Below, piece after piece: positions 8,567 through 17,403 of a DNA stretch of 54,028 nt. The notes below the pieces were generated by a model. It worked only from the letters and a program-made list of their open reading frames with translations. It had not been told where the DNA came from and made no database searches. The translations under genes and the position numbers were made by a program. The DNA comes from Actinomadura darangshiensis. Lineage in GTDB: Bacteria > Actinomycetota > Actinomycetes > Streptosporangiales > Streptosporangiaceae. The stretch covers positions 1 to 54,028 of the forward strand of contig NZ_SMKY01000029.1 in assembly GCF_004349235.1 (NCBI RefSeq), written 5' to 3'. Positions within the stretch are counted from its first letter, which is position 1, and every line of letters starts with the position of its first letter.

Positions 8567-9649
8567 TCATCCCTCCGCCCCGGTGCGGGTGGACTCCACG
8601 GCCCGGTAGAGCGCCCGGATGTTGCCGGAGCCGAACGAGCGCGCCCCCAGCCGTTCGATCACTTCGAAGAAGAGGGTGGCGCGCGGGTGCGCCGACCGGG
8701 TGAAGATCTGGAAGAGCTGGCCGTCGTGGTCCGCGTCGACCAGGACGTTCAGCTCCCGCAACTCGGGAACGGTGTGCCGGGCGACGGTCAGCCGCTCGGG
8801 CAGCAGCCGGTAGTAGCCGTCGGGGGTGGTGAGGAAGTCGACGCCCCCGGCGGCCATGGCGCGCACCGTCCCGGTGATGTCGCGGGTGGCGAACGCGATG
8901 TGCTGCACGCCGGGCCCGTCGTGCGTCTTGAGGAAGTCGTTGATCTGGCCGGCGGTGCGCGACGGGTCCGGTTCGATCAGGGTGAGGGTGACCTCGCCGG
9001 ACATGCTCTGCACCACCGTCGTGATCATGGCCTGGGCGCCCACCGCGATGCGCTCGGTGAAGATCGTCTCGAAGCCGAGGACGCGCCGGTAGAACCGCTC
9101 CGTCGCCTCCAGCTCGCCCGCCTCGACGCACACCGCGAGGTGGTCGACCGCGAACAGCCCGGTGCCGTCGCCGCCGTCCGCCGCCCCGGCCGCGGGCCGG
9201 GCCGGCAGGCCGGGCAGCGAGCGCTCGTCCGCGCCCGCGGGCCGCTGCACGAACGTGTGGACGGTGTCGCCGAACCCGCCGATCGTCGCGGTCACGAACC
9301 CGTCCCGCTCGGACGGCTCGGCGACCGGGCGCGCGCCGGCCGCGACGGCCGCCGCGTAGGCGGCGCGGGCGTCGGCGACGCCGAGCGCGATGTCGGCGAC
9401 GCCGTCCGCGTGCCGGGAGAGGTAGGCCGCGCCCGGGTGGTCGCCCTCCGGCGGCGCGGTGAGCACCAGCCGGATCCGGCCCGCGCCGAGCCCCGCCGAG
9501 CGCCCCTCCGCCGCGGACTCGGCGTCCGCGTACGGACGGAATCCGTATCCGCCGGTGAAACGCCGGACCTGCTCGTCGAGATCGGTGACGTAGAAACGCA
9601 GGTGGTCAACCGTCATATCGGAGAACGGCGACCGTTGTGCCGGTGACAT
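8567..9649 (-). CDS. hmaS: 4-Hydroxymandelate synthase (HmaS type)
   Basis: Non-haem Fe(II) dioxygenase of 360 residues that converts 4-hydroxyphenylpyruvate to 4-hydroxymandelate. Two vicinal-oxygen-chelate repeats are present. The iron ligands read as His170 (AVDHLAVCV), His250 (GVQHIAF) and Glu329 (LFFEVIE). The wording VGAQAMITTVVQS and SGNIRALY follows actinomycete hydroxymandelate synthases. Ile344 sits where homogentisate-forming HPPDs carry Phe (GNFKALF), a substitution known to favour hydroxymandelate. The ATG at 9649 is chosen because GGAAGG lies 5 nt upstream; an adjacent ATG at 9652 is too close. A 16-bp operator-like motif lies 58-73 bp upstream. No mandelate oxidase or HpgT aminotransferase is visible, so hydroxyphenylglycine is not obviously the end product. 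Confidence 0.92.
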   Translation of the reverse strand: MSPAQRSPFSDMTVDHLRFYVTDLDEQVRRFTGGYGFRPYADAESAAEGRSAGLGAGRIRLVLTAPPEGDHPGAAYLSRHADGVADIALGVADARAAYAAAVAAGARPVAEPSERDGFVTATIGGFGDTVHTFVQRPAGADERSLPGLPARPAAGAADGGDGTGLFAVDHLAVCVEAGELEATERFYRRVLGFETIFTERIAVGAQAMITTVVQSMSGEVTLTLIEPDPSRTAGQINDFLKTHDGPGVQHIAFATRDITGTVRAMAAGGVDFLTTPDGYYRLLPERLTVARHTVPELRELNVLVDADHDGQLFQIFTRSAHPRATLFFEVIERLGARSFGSGNIRALYRAVESTRTGAEG

Positions 9650-9706
9650 CATTGCCTTCCCATGGAGTTCCACTTTTACCATTGTCGGTTCCGCGGCCGC
9701 GCTCCG

Positions 9707-9722
9707 GCATCTCCCGGGTTGC
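9707..9722. promoter_or_regulatory. 16-bp operator-like motif upstream of hmaS
   Basis: GCATCTCCCGGGTTGC, a copy of the cluster-wide motif GCATCTYCNGGNNTGC. It lies in the 75-bp gap between the hydroxylase stop and the hmaS start and is oriented towards the left end. Confidence 0.6.
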
Positions 9723-9724
9723 GC

Positions 9725-11254
9725 TCAGAAATCGCGGAATTTACGCAGTTCCCGGAAGGAGTCGAGGTCCGGCGCGGTCCAGCCGTCCAGGTCGTACTCG
9801 GCCATGCAGCGCTCGGCGAACGCCTTGTAGCCGTCGATCTCGCCGCTGGCAAGCTGCGCGGTGAGCAGGTCGACCCGCGTGGTCTCGTGGTTGCCGAAAT
9901 GGTTGAGCTCGTACAGTTCGTGCCGGCTGCCGAACTCCGTTCCCACGGCGTCCCACAGCAGTTTCATCAGTTTCACGCGGTCCTGCGCCTCCACCCCGCC
10001 GGAGCCGCGCAGGTAACGGTCGAGATAGCCGCGGACGTCGGGATTGGCGAAGTCGTCGGCGGACGAATTGACGTAGATGAGCCCGCTGGCGACGTCCTTC
10101 AGGATGTTCTGCCGGACCGCCGGGTACGCCTGCTGCATGAACCACCGGTAGGCGAGCCCGTAGCGCGGGTTCGGCAGGACGGCACCGTTGCGCCACGGCA
10201 CCGGGTTGCGGGCCGCCGCGTCCGACAGCGCCCAGAACAGGTTCCGCCACGCCAGCACCTCGCCGACCCGGGCCTGCACACCGCGGAACCCGTCGGTGCC
10301 GTTGATCTCCAGCGCCTTGACCAGCAGCCCGGCGATGAACTCCAGCTTCACCGCGAGGCGCGTGCAGCTGTGGAACGTGCCTTGCTCCAGGAAGCCCGAC
10401 TGCCCGGTGAACAGCTGGGAGCGCCCGACGTCGCCGTAGACGAACACGTTCTCCCACGGAACCAGCACCTCGTCGAACACCAGGATCGTGTCGTTCTCGT
10501 CCAGCCGCGACGAGAGCGGGTAGTCGAACGGGCCGCCCATGACCGCGGAGGACGCGGTGTAGGACGTCCGGCAGATCAGCTTCACCCCCGGCGCGGCCAT
10601 CGGCACCGCGGCGACCAGCGCGAACTCCTTCTTCCTGATGGGGAGCCCGTAGTGGGCGATGAAGCTGAAGTGGGTGAGCACCGACCCGGTCGCGACGACC
10701 TTCGCCCCGCTGATGACCACGCCGGCGTCGGTCTCCCGCACCACGTGCACGAAGACGTCCGCGACCTCGTCGGGCGGGCGTGTGCGGTCCACCGGCGGAT
10801 GGACGATCGCGTGGTTGAGGTAGAGGACCTTCTCCTGCGCCTCCGCGTACCAGCGGCGGGCGTTCTCCTCGAACGGGCGGTAGAAGTCGGCGTTGGCGCC
10901 GAGCGTGCTGAGGAACGCCGCCTTGTAGTCGGGGCTGCGGCCCATCCAGCCGTAGCTGAGCCGCGCCCACTCCGCGATCGCGCCCTGCGCGGCGACCAGG
11001 TCGTCCGCCGACCGCGGCGTGGTGAAGAACGGATGGGTGTAGCCGCCGCTCCCGGTGTCGGTGGGGCGGGTCAGGACGTCGCGCCGGGCGGGGTCGTGCA
11101 GCGCGTCGTAGAGCCGGGCGGTCATCGCGACCGGGTTGCGGAAGGCCGGGTGGCGGGTCGGGTCCTCGACCCGTTCGCCGTACAGGTAGACCTCCCGCCC
11201 GTCGCGCAGGCTCTCCACGTACTCGTCGCCGGTCAGCGGCCGGGACCCGGCCAT
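9725..11254 (-). CDS. HpaB/SgcC-family FADH2-dependent aromatic 3-monooxygenase
   Basis: Large component (509 residues) of a two-component flavin monooxygenase that ortho-hydroxylates a phenol. The sequence runs like 4-hydroxyphenylacetate 3-hydroxylase throughout: [20 protein letters not shown] at the N-terminus, [34 protein letters not shown] and [20 protein letters not shown] in the middle, and [18 protein letters not shown] near the C-terminus. In enediyne pathways SgcC acts on a carrier-bound beta-tyrosine; here a carrier-bound or free hydroxymandelate is plausible. Its ATG overlaps the upstream SDR stop by 1 nt, so the two are coupled. No HpaC-like flavin reductase is in the window. Confidence 0.9.
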   Translation of the reverse strand: MAGSRPLTGDEYVESLRDGREVYLYGERVEDPTRHPAFRNPVAMTARLYDALHDPARRDVLTRPTDTGSGGYTHPFFTTPRSADDLVAAQGAIAEWARLSYGWMGRSPDYKAAFLSTLGANADFYRPFEENARRWYAEAQEKVLYLNHAIVHPPVDRTRPPDEVADVFVHVVRETDAGVVISGAKVVATGSVLTHFSFIAHYGLPIRKKEFALVAAVPMAAPGVKLICRTSYTASSAVMGGPFDYPLSSRLDENDTILVFDEVLVPWENVFVYGDVGRSQLFTGQSGFLEQGTFHSCTRLAVKLEFIAGLLVKALEINGTDGFRGVQARVGEVLAWRNLFWALSDAAARNPVPWRNGAVLPNPRYGLAYRWFMQQAYPAVRQNILKDVASGLIYVNSSADDFANPDVRGYLDRYLRGSGGVEAQDRVKLMKLLWDAVGTEFGSRHELYELNHFGNHETTRVDLLTAQLASGEIDGYKAFAERCMAEYDLDGWTAPDLDSFRELRKFRDF

Positions 11255-12033
11255 CAGTCGACGACCGTGCCGCAGGAGACGTTCACCACGGTGCCCGTCA
11301 TGGCCCCGGCCCGGTCGGACGCCAGGAACGCCGCGACGTCCGCGACCTCCTGGACGGACGGGCGGCGCCGCAGCAGCGCCTCCTGCTCCACCACGTTCGT
11401 GATCGTCGCGCGGTGCGAGTCGGGGTCCGGGTCGGCGAACGGTTCGGCGATCCCCTCGGGCCGCAGGCACACCACGCGGACCCCGGACGTGCCGAGCTCC
11501 CCGGCGAGCGCGCGGGTCAGGCCCTCGATCGCGGCGCACGCCACGCCGAAGCCGCCCATGGGGATGGGGGTGCGCAGGGCGACCTTGCTCAGCGTGCCGG
11601 TCGCGCTGAGCGTGAGGATCACGCCGGAGCCCTGCGCGGCCATCCGCCGCGCCGCCGCCCGCGCGGTGAGGAAGTGGGCGGTCGTCGCGATCTCGACGGG
11701 CCGCAGGTAGTCGGCCAGGCCCAGTTCGACCATCGGGGTGGCCTGGACGTCTCCCCAGGTCCCGACCGCGTTGAAGGAGACGTCGAGGCTCCCGGCCGCG
11801 GCGGCGACCGCGGCGGCGTGCTCCTCCACGGCCCGCTCGTCCAGCGCGTCCACCACGGCGGTCTCGACGGCGCCGCCGGCCTCGGCGATGGCGGCGGCCG
11901 TCTTCTCCAGCCGGCCCGGGGTGCGGCCGGCGAGGAACACGCGGGCGCCCTCCCGGGCGAACGCGCGCGCCACGGCGCCCCCGATCCGGCCTCCGCCGCC
12001 GTGGACGACGGCGTTCTTGTTCTGCAGCAGCAT
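11254..12033 (-). CDS. SDR-fold protein with altered catalytic residues
   Basis: Rossmann protein of 259 residues in the short-chain dehydrogenase family. The nucleotide loop is [10 protein letters not shown] (variant of T-G-x-x-x-G-I-G). Where classical SDRs have Y-x-x-x-K, this one reads [15 protein letters not shown], giving Phe162 and Cys166 in place of Tyr and Lys; NNAG is FNAVG. The C-terminus [18 protein letters not shown] is normal. It is probably not a conventional oxidoreductase; a binding, isomerising or dehydrating role is possible. It is translationally coupled to the HpaB-like gene and starts the operon. Two copies of the 16-bp motif lie upstream, between it and the divergent GT2 gene. 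Confidence 0.8.
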   Translation of the reverse strand: MLLQNKNAVVHGGGGRIGGAVARAFAREGARVFLAGRTPGRLEKTAAAIAEAGGAVETAVVDALDERAVEEHAAAVAAAAGSLDVSFNAVGTWGDVQATPMVELGLADYLRPVEIATTAHFLTARAAARRMAAQGSGVILTLSATGTLSKVALRTPIPMGGFGVACAAIEGLTRALAGELGTSGVRVVCLRPEGIAEPFADPDPDSHRATITNVVEQEALLRRRPSVQEVADVAAFLASDRAGAMTGTVVNVSCGTVVD

Positions 12034-12091
12034 CGGCTCCTCCGCGGGTCGTCGATTCTCCCCGCAACTACATCCCAGCCCTGCTCACCGC

Positions 12092-12154
12092 GCATCTTCA
12101 CGAATGCCGAACGGGCCGGGCGGGGCGCGGCGGCCTACGCATTTCCGGAGATGC
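12092..12154. promoter_or_regulatory. Divergent promoter region with two inverted 16-bp motifs
   Basis: GCATCTTCACGAATGC at 12092-12107 faces the reverse copy GCATTTCCGGAGATGC at 12139-12154; centres are 47 bp apart. They lie in the 184-bp gap between the SDR/HpaB operon and the GT2 operon, so a bound regulator could serve both directions. Confidence 0.65.
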
Positions 12155-12217
12155 GGGCGGCGGCCGCCGGTGATGACGATGACCTGAGACGCCCGGCCGG
12201 AGAAGGGACAGCCCGCC

Positions 12218-13444
12218 GTGGAGGAGAAATCTGTTCCGCGCCCCACCGGCACGGAAACGGGAACGGGGAAGGCGACCCTCAACATCGTCATTCCCGTGCT
12301 CAACGAGGAACGGTCGCTGCCAGGCTGCGTCCGGACCCTGCATTCCTTCCTGGACGGTTCCTTTCCGCTTTCCTGGCGCATCACCATCCTGGACAACGAC
12401 AGCACGGACGGGACCTGGCGCGTCGCCCACGACCTCGCCGAACAGTTCCCGGAGGTGCGGCCGGTGCGGCTGCCCGTCCGCGGCAAGGGCGCGGCGCTCA
12501 AGGCCGCCTGGTGCGACAGCACGGCGGAAATCGTCGCGTATATGGACGCAGATCTATCCACCGGGCTGGACGCGCTTCTCCCGCTGGTCGCCCCGCTCAT
12601 CAGCGGGCAGTCGGAAATTGCGATCGGCAGCAGGCTCAACCCGCATTCCCGGATTCGCCGCGGCCTGAAACGCGAGCTGGTCTCGCGGGCTTACAACGGG
12701 CTGCTGCGGTACGGGTTCGGCGTCAGTTTCTCCGACGCCCAGTGCGGGTTCAAGGCGGCCCGGACCGAGGCCGTCCGGCCGCTGCTGGAGCGGGTCCGCA
12801 GCCAGGGCTGGTTCTTCGACACCGAGTTCCTGCTGCTCGCCGAGTACAACGGGCTGCGCGTCCACGAGGTCCCCGTCGACTGGGTCGAGGACGTCGACTC
12901 GCGGGTGCGGATCGCGCGGGCGTCCTGGGAGAACCTCACGGGGCTCGCCCGGCTCGCCGGGACGATGGCGACCGGCCGCGCCGACCTGCGCCTGCCGCGC
13001 CCGCGGGAGCTGCGGACCGCGCACCCCGACGCCATCCTCGCCCGGCCGCGCTCCGCCCGGCTGCCGAAGGTCGCCGCGTTCGGCGTCATCGGCGCGATCT
13101 CCACGCTCCTCTACGTGCCGCTCTACGTGGCGCTGCGCTCGGTGTGGCCGGCGCTGGCGGCCAACTTCGGCGCCCTGGTGCTGGCGGGGCTGTTCAACAC
13201 GGAGGCCAACCGGCGCTGGACGTTCAACCGCGCGGGCGGCCCGCTGGTCGTGCTTCACCTGAAGGCCGCGACGCTGTTCGCCGCCAGCTTCGCCGTCACC
13301 ACGGCCGAGGTCGTGGTCCTCCACCTGACCGCGCCGCACGCCGGAAAGGTCGTCGAGGTGGTCCTGCTCGGCCTCGGACAGCTCTGCATCACCGTCCTGC
13401 GCTACATCGGCTTCGACCGGTGGGTGTTCCGCAGAAAGGACTGA
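12218..13444 (+). CDS. GT2 glycosyltransferase (dolichyl-phosphate-mannose-synthase type) fused to a GtrA domain
   Basis: Predicted polyprenyl-phosphate sugar synthase of 408 residues. The GT-A domain shows LNIVIPVLNEERSLPGCV, ITILDNDSTDGT, GKGAALKAAW and the metal-binding Y-M-D-A-D-L, then GSRLNPHSRIRRG and DAQCGFKAAR, typical of DPM1-like enzymes. Residues ~285-405 form a GtrA-like membrane domain (KVAAFGVIGAISTLLYVPLY; NTEANRRWTFNR; LRYIGFDRWVFRR). Such enzymes load a nucleotide sugar onto a lipid phosphate and help flip it, feeding GT-C transferases; one is present at 19900. The GTG start at 12218 follows AGAAGGGA. First gene of the long plus-strand operon. Confidence 0.88.
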   Translation: MEEKSVPRPTGTETGTGKATLNIVIPVLNEERSLPGCVRTLHSFLDGSFPLSWRITILDNDSTDGTWRVAHDLAEQFPEVRPVRLPVRGKGAALKAAWCDSTAEIVAYMDADLSTGLDALLPLVAPLISGQSEIAIGSRLNPHSRIRRGLKRELVSRAYNGLLRYGFGVSFSDAQCGFKAARTEAVRPLLERVRSQGWFFDTEFLLLAEYNGLRVHEVPVDWVEDVDSRVRIARASWENLTGLARLAGTMATGRADLRLPRPRELRTAHPDAILARPRSARLPKVAAFGVIGAISTLLYVPLYVALRSVWPALAANFGALVLAGLFNTEANRRWTFNRAGGPLVVLHLKAATLFAASFAVTTAEVVVLHLTAPHAGKVVEVVLLGLGQLCITVLRYIGFDRWVFRRKD

Positions 13445-13449
13445 ACCCG

Positions 13450-14193
13450 ATGGACGCGACGGAGATCCGCCGGCTCGCCGAGCAGGAGGACCGGCACTGG
13501 TGGTTCCGGGAGCGCCGCGCCCGGCTCGCGCGGGAGCTGCGGCGCCTGCCCCGCCCGCGCGACGGGGACCGGGCCCTGGACGTCGGCGCCGCCGGCGGCG
13601 GCAACACCAGGGTCCTCGCGGCGCACGGCTGGCGGGCGCTCGCCGCCGACATCTCCCCCGAGGCCGTCGCGATCGCGCGGTCGCGGGGGCTGGCGGCGGT
13701 GCGCGCCGACGCGCGCGCCCTGCCGCTGCCGTCCGGCGCGTTCGGCGTGGTCACCGCGCTGGACGTGCTCGAGCACGTAGACGACGACGAGCGGGCCGTC
13801 CGGGAGATCGCGCGGGTGCTGCGGCCCGGCGGCACCGCGCTGATCACCGTGCCGTGCGACATGGCGCTCTGGTCGCCGCACGACGAGGCGCTGTCGCACG
13901 TGCGCCGCTACGACCGCTCCGGCCTCGCCGCCGTGGTCACCCGCGCCGGGCTGGTCGTCGACCGGCTGTGGAGCTGGAACGTGCTGCTGCGTCCCGTGGT
14001 GCGGTGGCGGCGCGGCCGGGGCGGCGACGACCTGCGCCCGCCGCATCCGCTGCTGAACGCCGCGCTCGGCGCGGTCGTCGGCGGCGAGCGGTTCCTGCCG
14101 GTGGCGTCGCTGCCCGGGGTGTCGCTGATTCTGCGCGCCCACCGCCCGTACCGCGGCAATCCGGGAGATGCACCCGCCTCCGGCACCGGGTGA
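13450..14193 (+). CDS. Class I SAM-dependent methyltransferase
   Basis: Methyltransferase of 247 residues with a Methyltransf_11-type core. ALDVGAAGGGNTRVLAAHG is motif I, ALAADISPEAVAIA motif II, and VVTALDVLEHVDDDERAVRE motif IV with the usual L-E-H-V. The N-terminal EQEDRHWWFRERR is the signature of a group of actinobacterial methyltransferases often found beside DPM-like glycosyltransferases. Here it follows the GT2-GtrA gene by 5 bp, so action on a lipid-linked sugar or its product is possible. The C-terminal ~60 residues are basic and hydrophobic (SLPGVSLILRAHRPYR). The substrate is unknown. A 16-bp motif overlaps its last codons. Confidence 0.85.
   Translation: MDATEIRRLAEQEDRHWWFRERRARLARELRRLPRPRDGDRALDVGAAGGGNTRVLAAHGWRALAADISPEAVAIARSRGLAAVRADARALPLPSGAFGVVTALDVLEHVDDDERAVREIARVLRPGGTALITVPCDMALWSPHDEALSHVRRYDRSGLAAVVTRAGLVVDRLWSWNVLLRPVVRWRRGRGGDDLRPPHPLLNAALGAVVGGERFLPVASLPGVSLILRAHRPYRGNPGDAPASGTG
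14156..14171. promoter_or_regulatory. 16-bp operator-like motif upstream of the condensation enzyme
   Basis: GCAATCCGGGAGATGC, the reverse of GCATCTCCCGGATTGC. It lies inside the last codons of the methyltransferase gene, about 100 bp before the condensation-enzyme ATG. It suggests an internal promoter for the NRPS genes, with lower certainty because it overlaps coding sequence. Confidence 0.45.
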
Positions 14194-14272
14194 TTCTGCG
14201 GAGGGTGACGCGTCCGGGCGCTCCCTCCCGCCGCCGCTCACCGCCACCACCGCTCCAGGGGAAGGACTCCGC

Positions 14273-15622
14273 ATGGCCATTTCCGCAACGTCGCCGACAC
14301 CGGTGAGCCGGGGTCCGCTCTCCTTCAACCAGGAATTCCTCTGCATGTTCGACCAGGGGAACGGCGCCGGGCCGTTCGGGCCGCGGTACACGCTGGCGGA
14401 CGGCTGGCGGCTGCGCGGCGACCTCGACATCGGCGCGCTCCGCGCGGCGCTGACCGACCTGGTGGACCGGCACGAGGCCCTGCGCACCTCGCTGGTGCGC
14501 GGCGACCGGGACCGCTCCCAGGCCGTGCAGCCGACGTCCCCGCCGGAACTGGAGGTCCGCGACCTGGCCGGCGCCGCCGACCGGGACCGCGCCGCGCAGG
14601 AGCTGATCAACGACGTCGAGGCCGGCACCCACGCAATCGGCGACCTGCCGCTGCTGCGCGCCGTGCTCGGCCGGTTCGACGGCGCCGACGCCGCGCTGGT
14701 GGTCAACACGCACCACACCGCCACCGACGGCTGGTCGATGCAGCTGATCATCCGGGATCTGGCGGAGCTGTACGCGGCGCGCCGCGAGGGCCGTCCGCCC
14801 CGGCTGCCGGAGGCGCCGTCGTACGTCGAGTTCGCGGAATGGGAGCGGGAGAACCTGACCGGCGACGCCGTCGCCGCCTCCCGGGAGCACTGGGAGAAGA
14901 CGCTGCCGGGCGCGGAGATCCTCGCGCTGCCCGCCGACCGCCCGCGGCCGGAGGGCGAGGAGATGGTGGCGGCCGTCGAGCGGTTCGTCCTGGACGGCCC
15001 CGTGGCCGCCGCCGCACTCGACTACGCCAAGGCGATGCGGTGCTCGCCGTTCATGGTGCTGCTCGCCGCCTACAACACCGCGCTGCTGCGCATGACCGGC
15101 GTCACCGACCTGGTGGTGCCGACGATCACCTCCAACCGGCGGCAGCCGCGCTTCCAGGAGACGGTCGGATCGTTCTTCAACTTCGTGCCGCTGCGCACGG
15201 ACCTCGGCGACTGCGCCACCTTCCGCGACGTCACCGTCCGCACCCGCGCGACCTGCCTGGACACCTACGCCAACGACGTCCCGTTCGAGTACATCGCCAC
15301 GCCCGAGCTGATGCGGCAGTTCGCCGACCCGGACCGCGCCGTGTTCGGGTTCCAGGTCGCGCAGTTCCCGCCGACGCTGGACGGCGCCGCGCACGCGGGC
15401 GTGCGGATCGAGCGGATCCGGCGGACCCTGCGGCAGGACATCAGCTCCCACATCCCCGACGGCGCCCTGTGGGACCTGGAGGTCGAGCCGGACGGCACCG
15501 TCCTCGGCTCGCTGAAGTACAACAGCCGGGTCTTCGACGCGGCGACCATCACGGCGACCGTCCGGCGGTTCACCGAGGCGCTGCGCTCCGGCGTCGCCGA
15601 TCCCGACGCGCCCCTGGAGTGA
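14273..15622 (+). CDS. Free-standing NRPS condensation enzyme (SgcC5-like)
   Basis: Stand-alone condensation-domain protein of 449 residues that would join a carrier-bound acyl group to an amine or alcohol. Motifs: PLSFNQEFL (C1), RHEALRTSL (C2) and NTHHTATDGWS (C3, HHxxxDG intact, His148 catalytic), then TITSNRRQPRFQETVGSFFN (C5) and FRDVTVRTRATCLDTYAN (C6). The length and lack of fused A or T domains resemble SgcC5 of the C-1027 pathway, which forms an ester or amide between an aryl amino acid and the enediyne core. It directly precedes the A-T didomain, its likely donor. The ATG at 14273 has GGGGAAGGA about 6 nt upstream. Confidence 0.92.
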   Translation: MAISATSPTPVSRGPLSFNQEFLCMFDQGNGAGPFGPRYTLADGWRLRGDLDIGALRAALTDLVDRHEALRTSLVRGDRDRSQAVQPTSPPELEVRDLAGAADRDRAAQELINDVEAGTHAIGDLPLLRAVLGRFDGADAALVVNTHHTATDGWSMQLIIRDLAELYAARREGRPPRLPEAPSYVEFAEWERENLTGDAVAASREHWEKTLPGAEILALPADRPRPEGEEMVAAVERFVLDGPVAAAALDYAKAMRCSPFMVLLAAYNTALLRMTGVTDLVVPTITSNRRQPRFQETVGSFFNFVPLRTDLGDCATFRDVTVRTRATCLDTYANDVPFEYIATPELMRQFADPDRAVFGFQVAQFPPTLDGAAHAGVRIERIRRTLRQDISSHIPDGALWDLEVEPDGTVLGSLKYNSRVFDAATITATVRRFTEALRSGVADPDAPLE

Positions 15623-15633
15623 AGGCCATCGCG

Positions 15634-17403
15634 ATGAACCACACCATTCCCGAGCGCTTCGCCGCGCAGGCCGCGCGGCGGCCGGACGCGTGCGCGCTGC
15701 GCGCCGCCGGCGCGTCCGTCACCTACGGCGAGCTCGACCGCCGGGCGAACCGGCTCGCGCACCGGCTGCTCGGCCTCGGCCTCCGGCCCGAGCAGCCGGT
15801 CGCGGTCCTGCTGGAACGCTCGTCCGACCTCGTTGTCGCGCTGCTCGCCGTCGCCAAGGCGGGCGGCTGCTACCTGCCGCTGCACAGCGCCGACCCGATC
15901 GAGCGGATGCAGGGCATCGTCGACGATACCGCCGCGCCGATCCTGCTGGCCGACACCGCCTCCCGCCGCGGCGGGCTGCCGCACACCGACCACGTCCTGA
16001 TCGTCGACCGGGGCGGCGCGACCCGCGGCCGGCCCGAGACGGCGCCCGCCGTGGACGTGCCGGCGGACGCGCTCGCGTACGTCATCCACACCTCCGGGTC
16101 CACCGGGCGGCCGAAGGGCGTCGCCGTCACCCACCGGCACGTCACCGAGCTGGTGGACGACCCGTGCTGGGCGACCGGGCGGCACGAGCGGGTCCTCATG
16201 GTCGCCCCGTACGCCTTCAACGTCTCCACCTACGAGCTGTGGGTGCCGCTGCTCCGCGGCGGGACGGTCGTGCTCGCCCCGCCCGGCCGCCCGGACGTGG
16301 CGATGCTGCGGCGGCTGGTCGCCGCGGAGGGCGTCACCGCCGCGCACCTCACCGCGGGCCTGTTCCGGGTGATCGCGGAGGAGGACCCCGGCGCGCTCGC
16401 GGGACTGTCCGAGGTGCTGACCGGCGGCGACGTCATCGCCCCCGCGGCCGTCCGCCGGGTCCTGGACGCCTGCCCGGACATCACCGTCCGCGCCATGTAC
16501 GGCGCGACCGAGGCCACGCTGTTCAGCACGTCCAACCCGATGTCGGGCACGGCGCGCCCCGGCACGGCCGTCCCGGTGGGGCGGCCCATGCAGGGGGTGG
16601 CGGTCCGCGTCCTGGACGAGGCGCTCGCCCCGGCGGCGGCGGGCGGGACCGGCGAGGTCTACCTCTCGGGACGGCTCGCCCGCGGCTACCACGGCCGCCC
16701 GGCCCTGACCGCCGAGCGGTTCGTCGCCGACCCGTACGGGGAGCCGGGCGCGCGGATGTACCGCACCGGGGACCTGGCCCGCTGGACCGGCGACGGCCTG
16801 CTGGAGTTCGTCGGGCGCGCGGACGGCCAGGTGAAGGTCCGCGGGTTCCGGGTCGAGCTCGGCGAGGTCGAGGCGGTGCTGGCGGAGCACCCGCAGGTCC
16901 GGCACGTCGCCGCGGCCGGGTACCGCGACGACGATGGCGGGCTGCGGCTCGCCGCGTACTACGTCCCCGTCCACGGCCGGCTCGACGCCGCGGACCTGCG
17001 CGCGCACGCCCGCGCCACGCTGCCGGACTACATGGTCCCGGACGCGCTGCTCCCGCTGGAGGCGCTGCCGCTGACGCCCAACGGCAAGGTCGACCGCCGG
17101 GCGCTGCCCGCGCCCGAGGCGGGCGTCGCCGCCGACGACGGCCCGCCCGACCCGCTGCAGGCGGTGCTGTGCGCCGTGTTCGCCGAGGTGCTCGGCTGCG
17201 GGACGGTCGGCGTGCACGCCAGCTTCTTCGACCTCGGCGGCCAGTCGCTGCTGGCCATGCGGCTCATCGCCCGCATCCAGGCCCGGTTGGGCGTGGAGCT
17301 GTCGATGGCCGACCTGTTCGACTCCCCCACCGTCGCCGAGCTCGCCGCCGTGGTCGGCGAGCGGCAGGCGCCGGCCGCGGGCCGACCCCGGGAGACCCCA
17401 TGA
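15634..17403 (+). CDS. NRPS adenylation-thiolation didomain, aryl (hydroxy)acid type
   Basis: Loading protein of 589 residues. A domain: HTSGSTGRPKG (A3), YRTGDLARW (A7), GRADGQVKVRGFRVELGEVE (A8) and PNGKVDR (A10). T domain: FDLGGQSLLAMRL with Ser538 as phosphopantetheine site. Hand alignment to GrsA gives pocket residues N196, V197, Y200, H238, L262, G264, M288, L296, F297 and Lys. This resembles 4-hydroxyphenylglycine codes (D-x-F/Y-H-L-G-L-L-C-K, from memory), except that Asn replaces the Asp that binds an alpha-amino group. With 4-hydroxymandelate synthase nearby, an aryl alpha-hydroxy acid is the best guess. MbtH is encoded at 34238. An overlapping GTG at 15619 is an alternative start; GAAGG favours the ATG at 15634. 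Confidence 0.93.
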   Translation: MNHTIPERFAAQAARRPDACALRAAGASVTYGELDRRANRLAHRLLGLGLRPEQPVAVLLERSSDLVVALLAVAKAGGCYLPLHSADPIERMQGIVDDTAAPILLADTASRRGGLPHTDHVLIVDRGGATRGRPETAPAVDVPADALAYVIHTSGSTGRPKGVAVTHRHVTELVDDPCWATGRHERVLMVAPYAFNVSTYELWVPLLRGGTVVLAPPGRPDVAMLRRLVAAEGVTAAHLTAGLFRVIAEEDPGALAGLSEVLTGGDVIAPAAVRRVLDACPDITVRAMYGATEATLFSTSNPMSGTARPGTAVPVGRPMQGVAVRVLDEALAPAAAGGTGEVYLSGRLARGYHGRPALTAERFVADPYGEPGARMYRTGDLARWTGDGLLEFVGRADGQVKVRGFRVELGEVEAVLAEHPQVRHVAAAGYRDDDGGLRLAAYYVPVHGRLDAADLRAHARATLPDYMVPDALLPLEALPLTPNGKVDRRALPAPEAGVAADDGPPDPLQAVLCAVFAEVLGCGTVGVHASFFDLGGQSLLAMRLIARIQARLGVELSMADLFDSPTVAELAAVVGERQAPAAGRPRETP

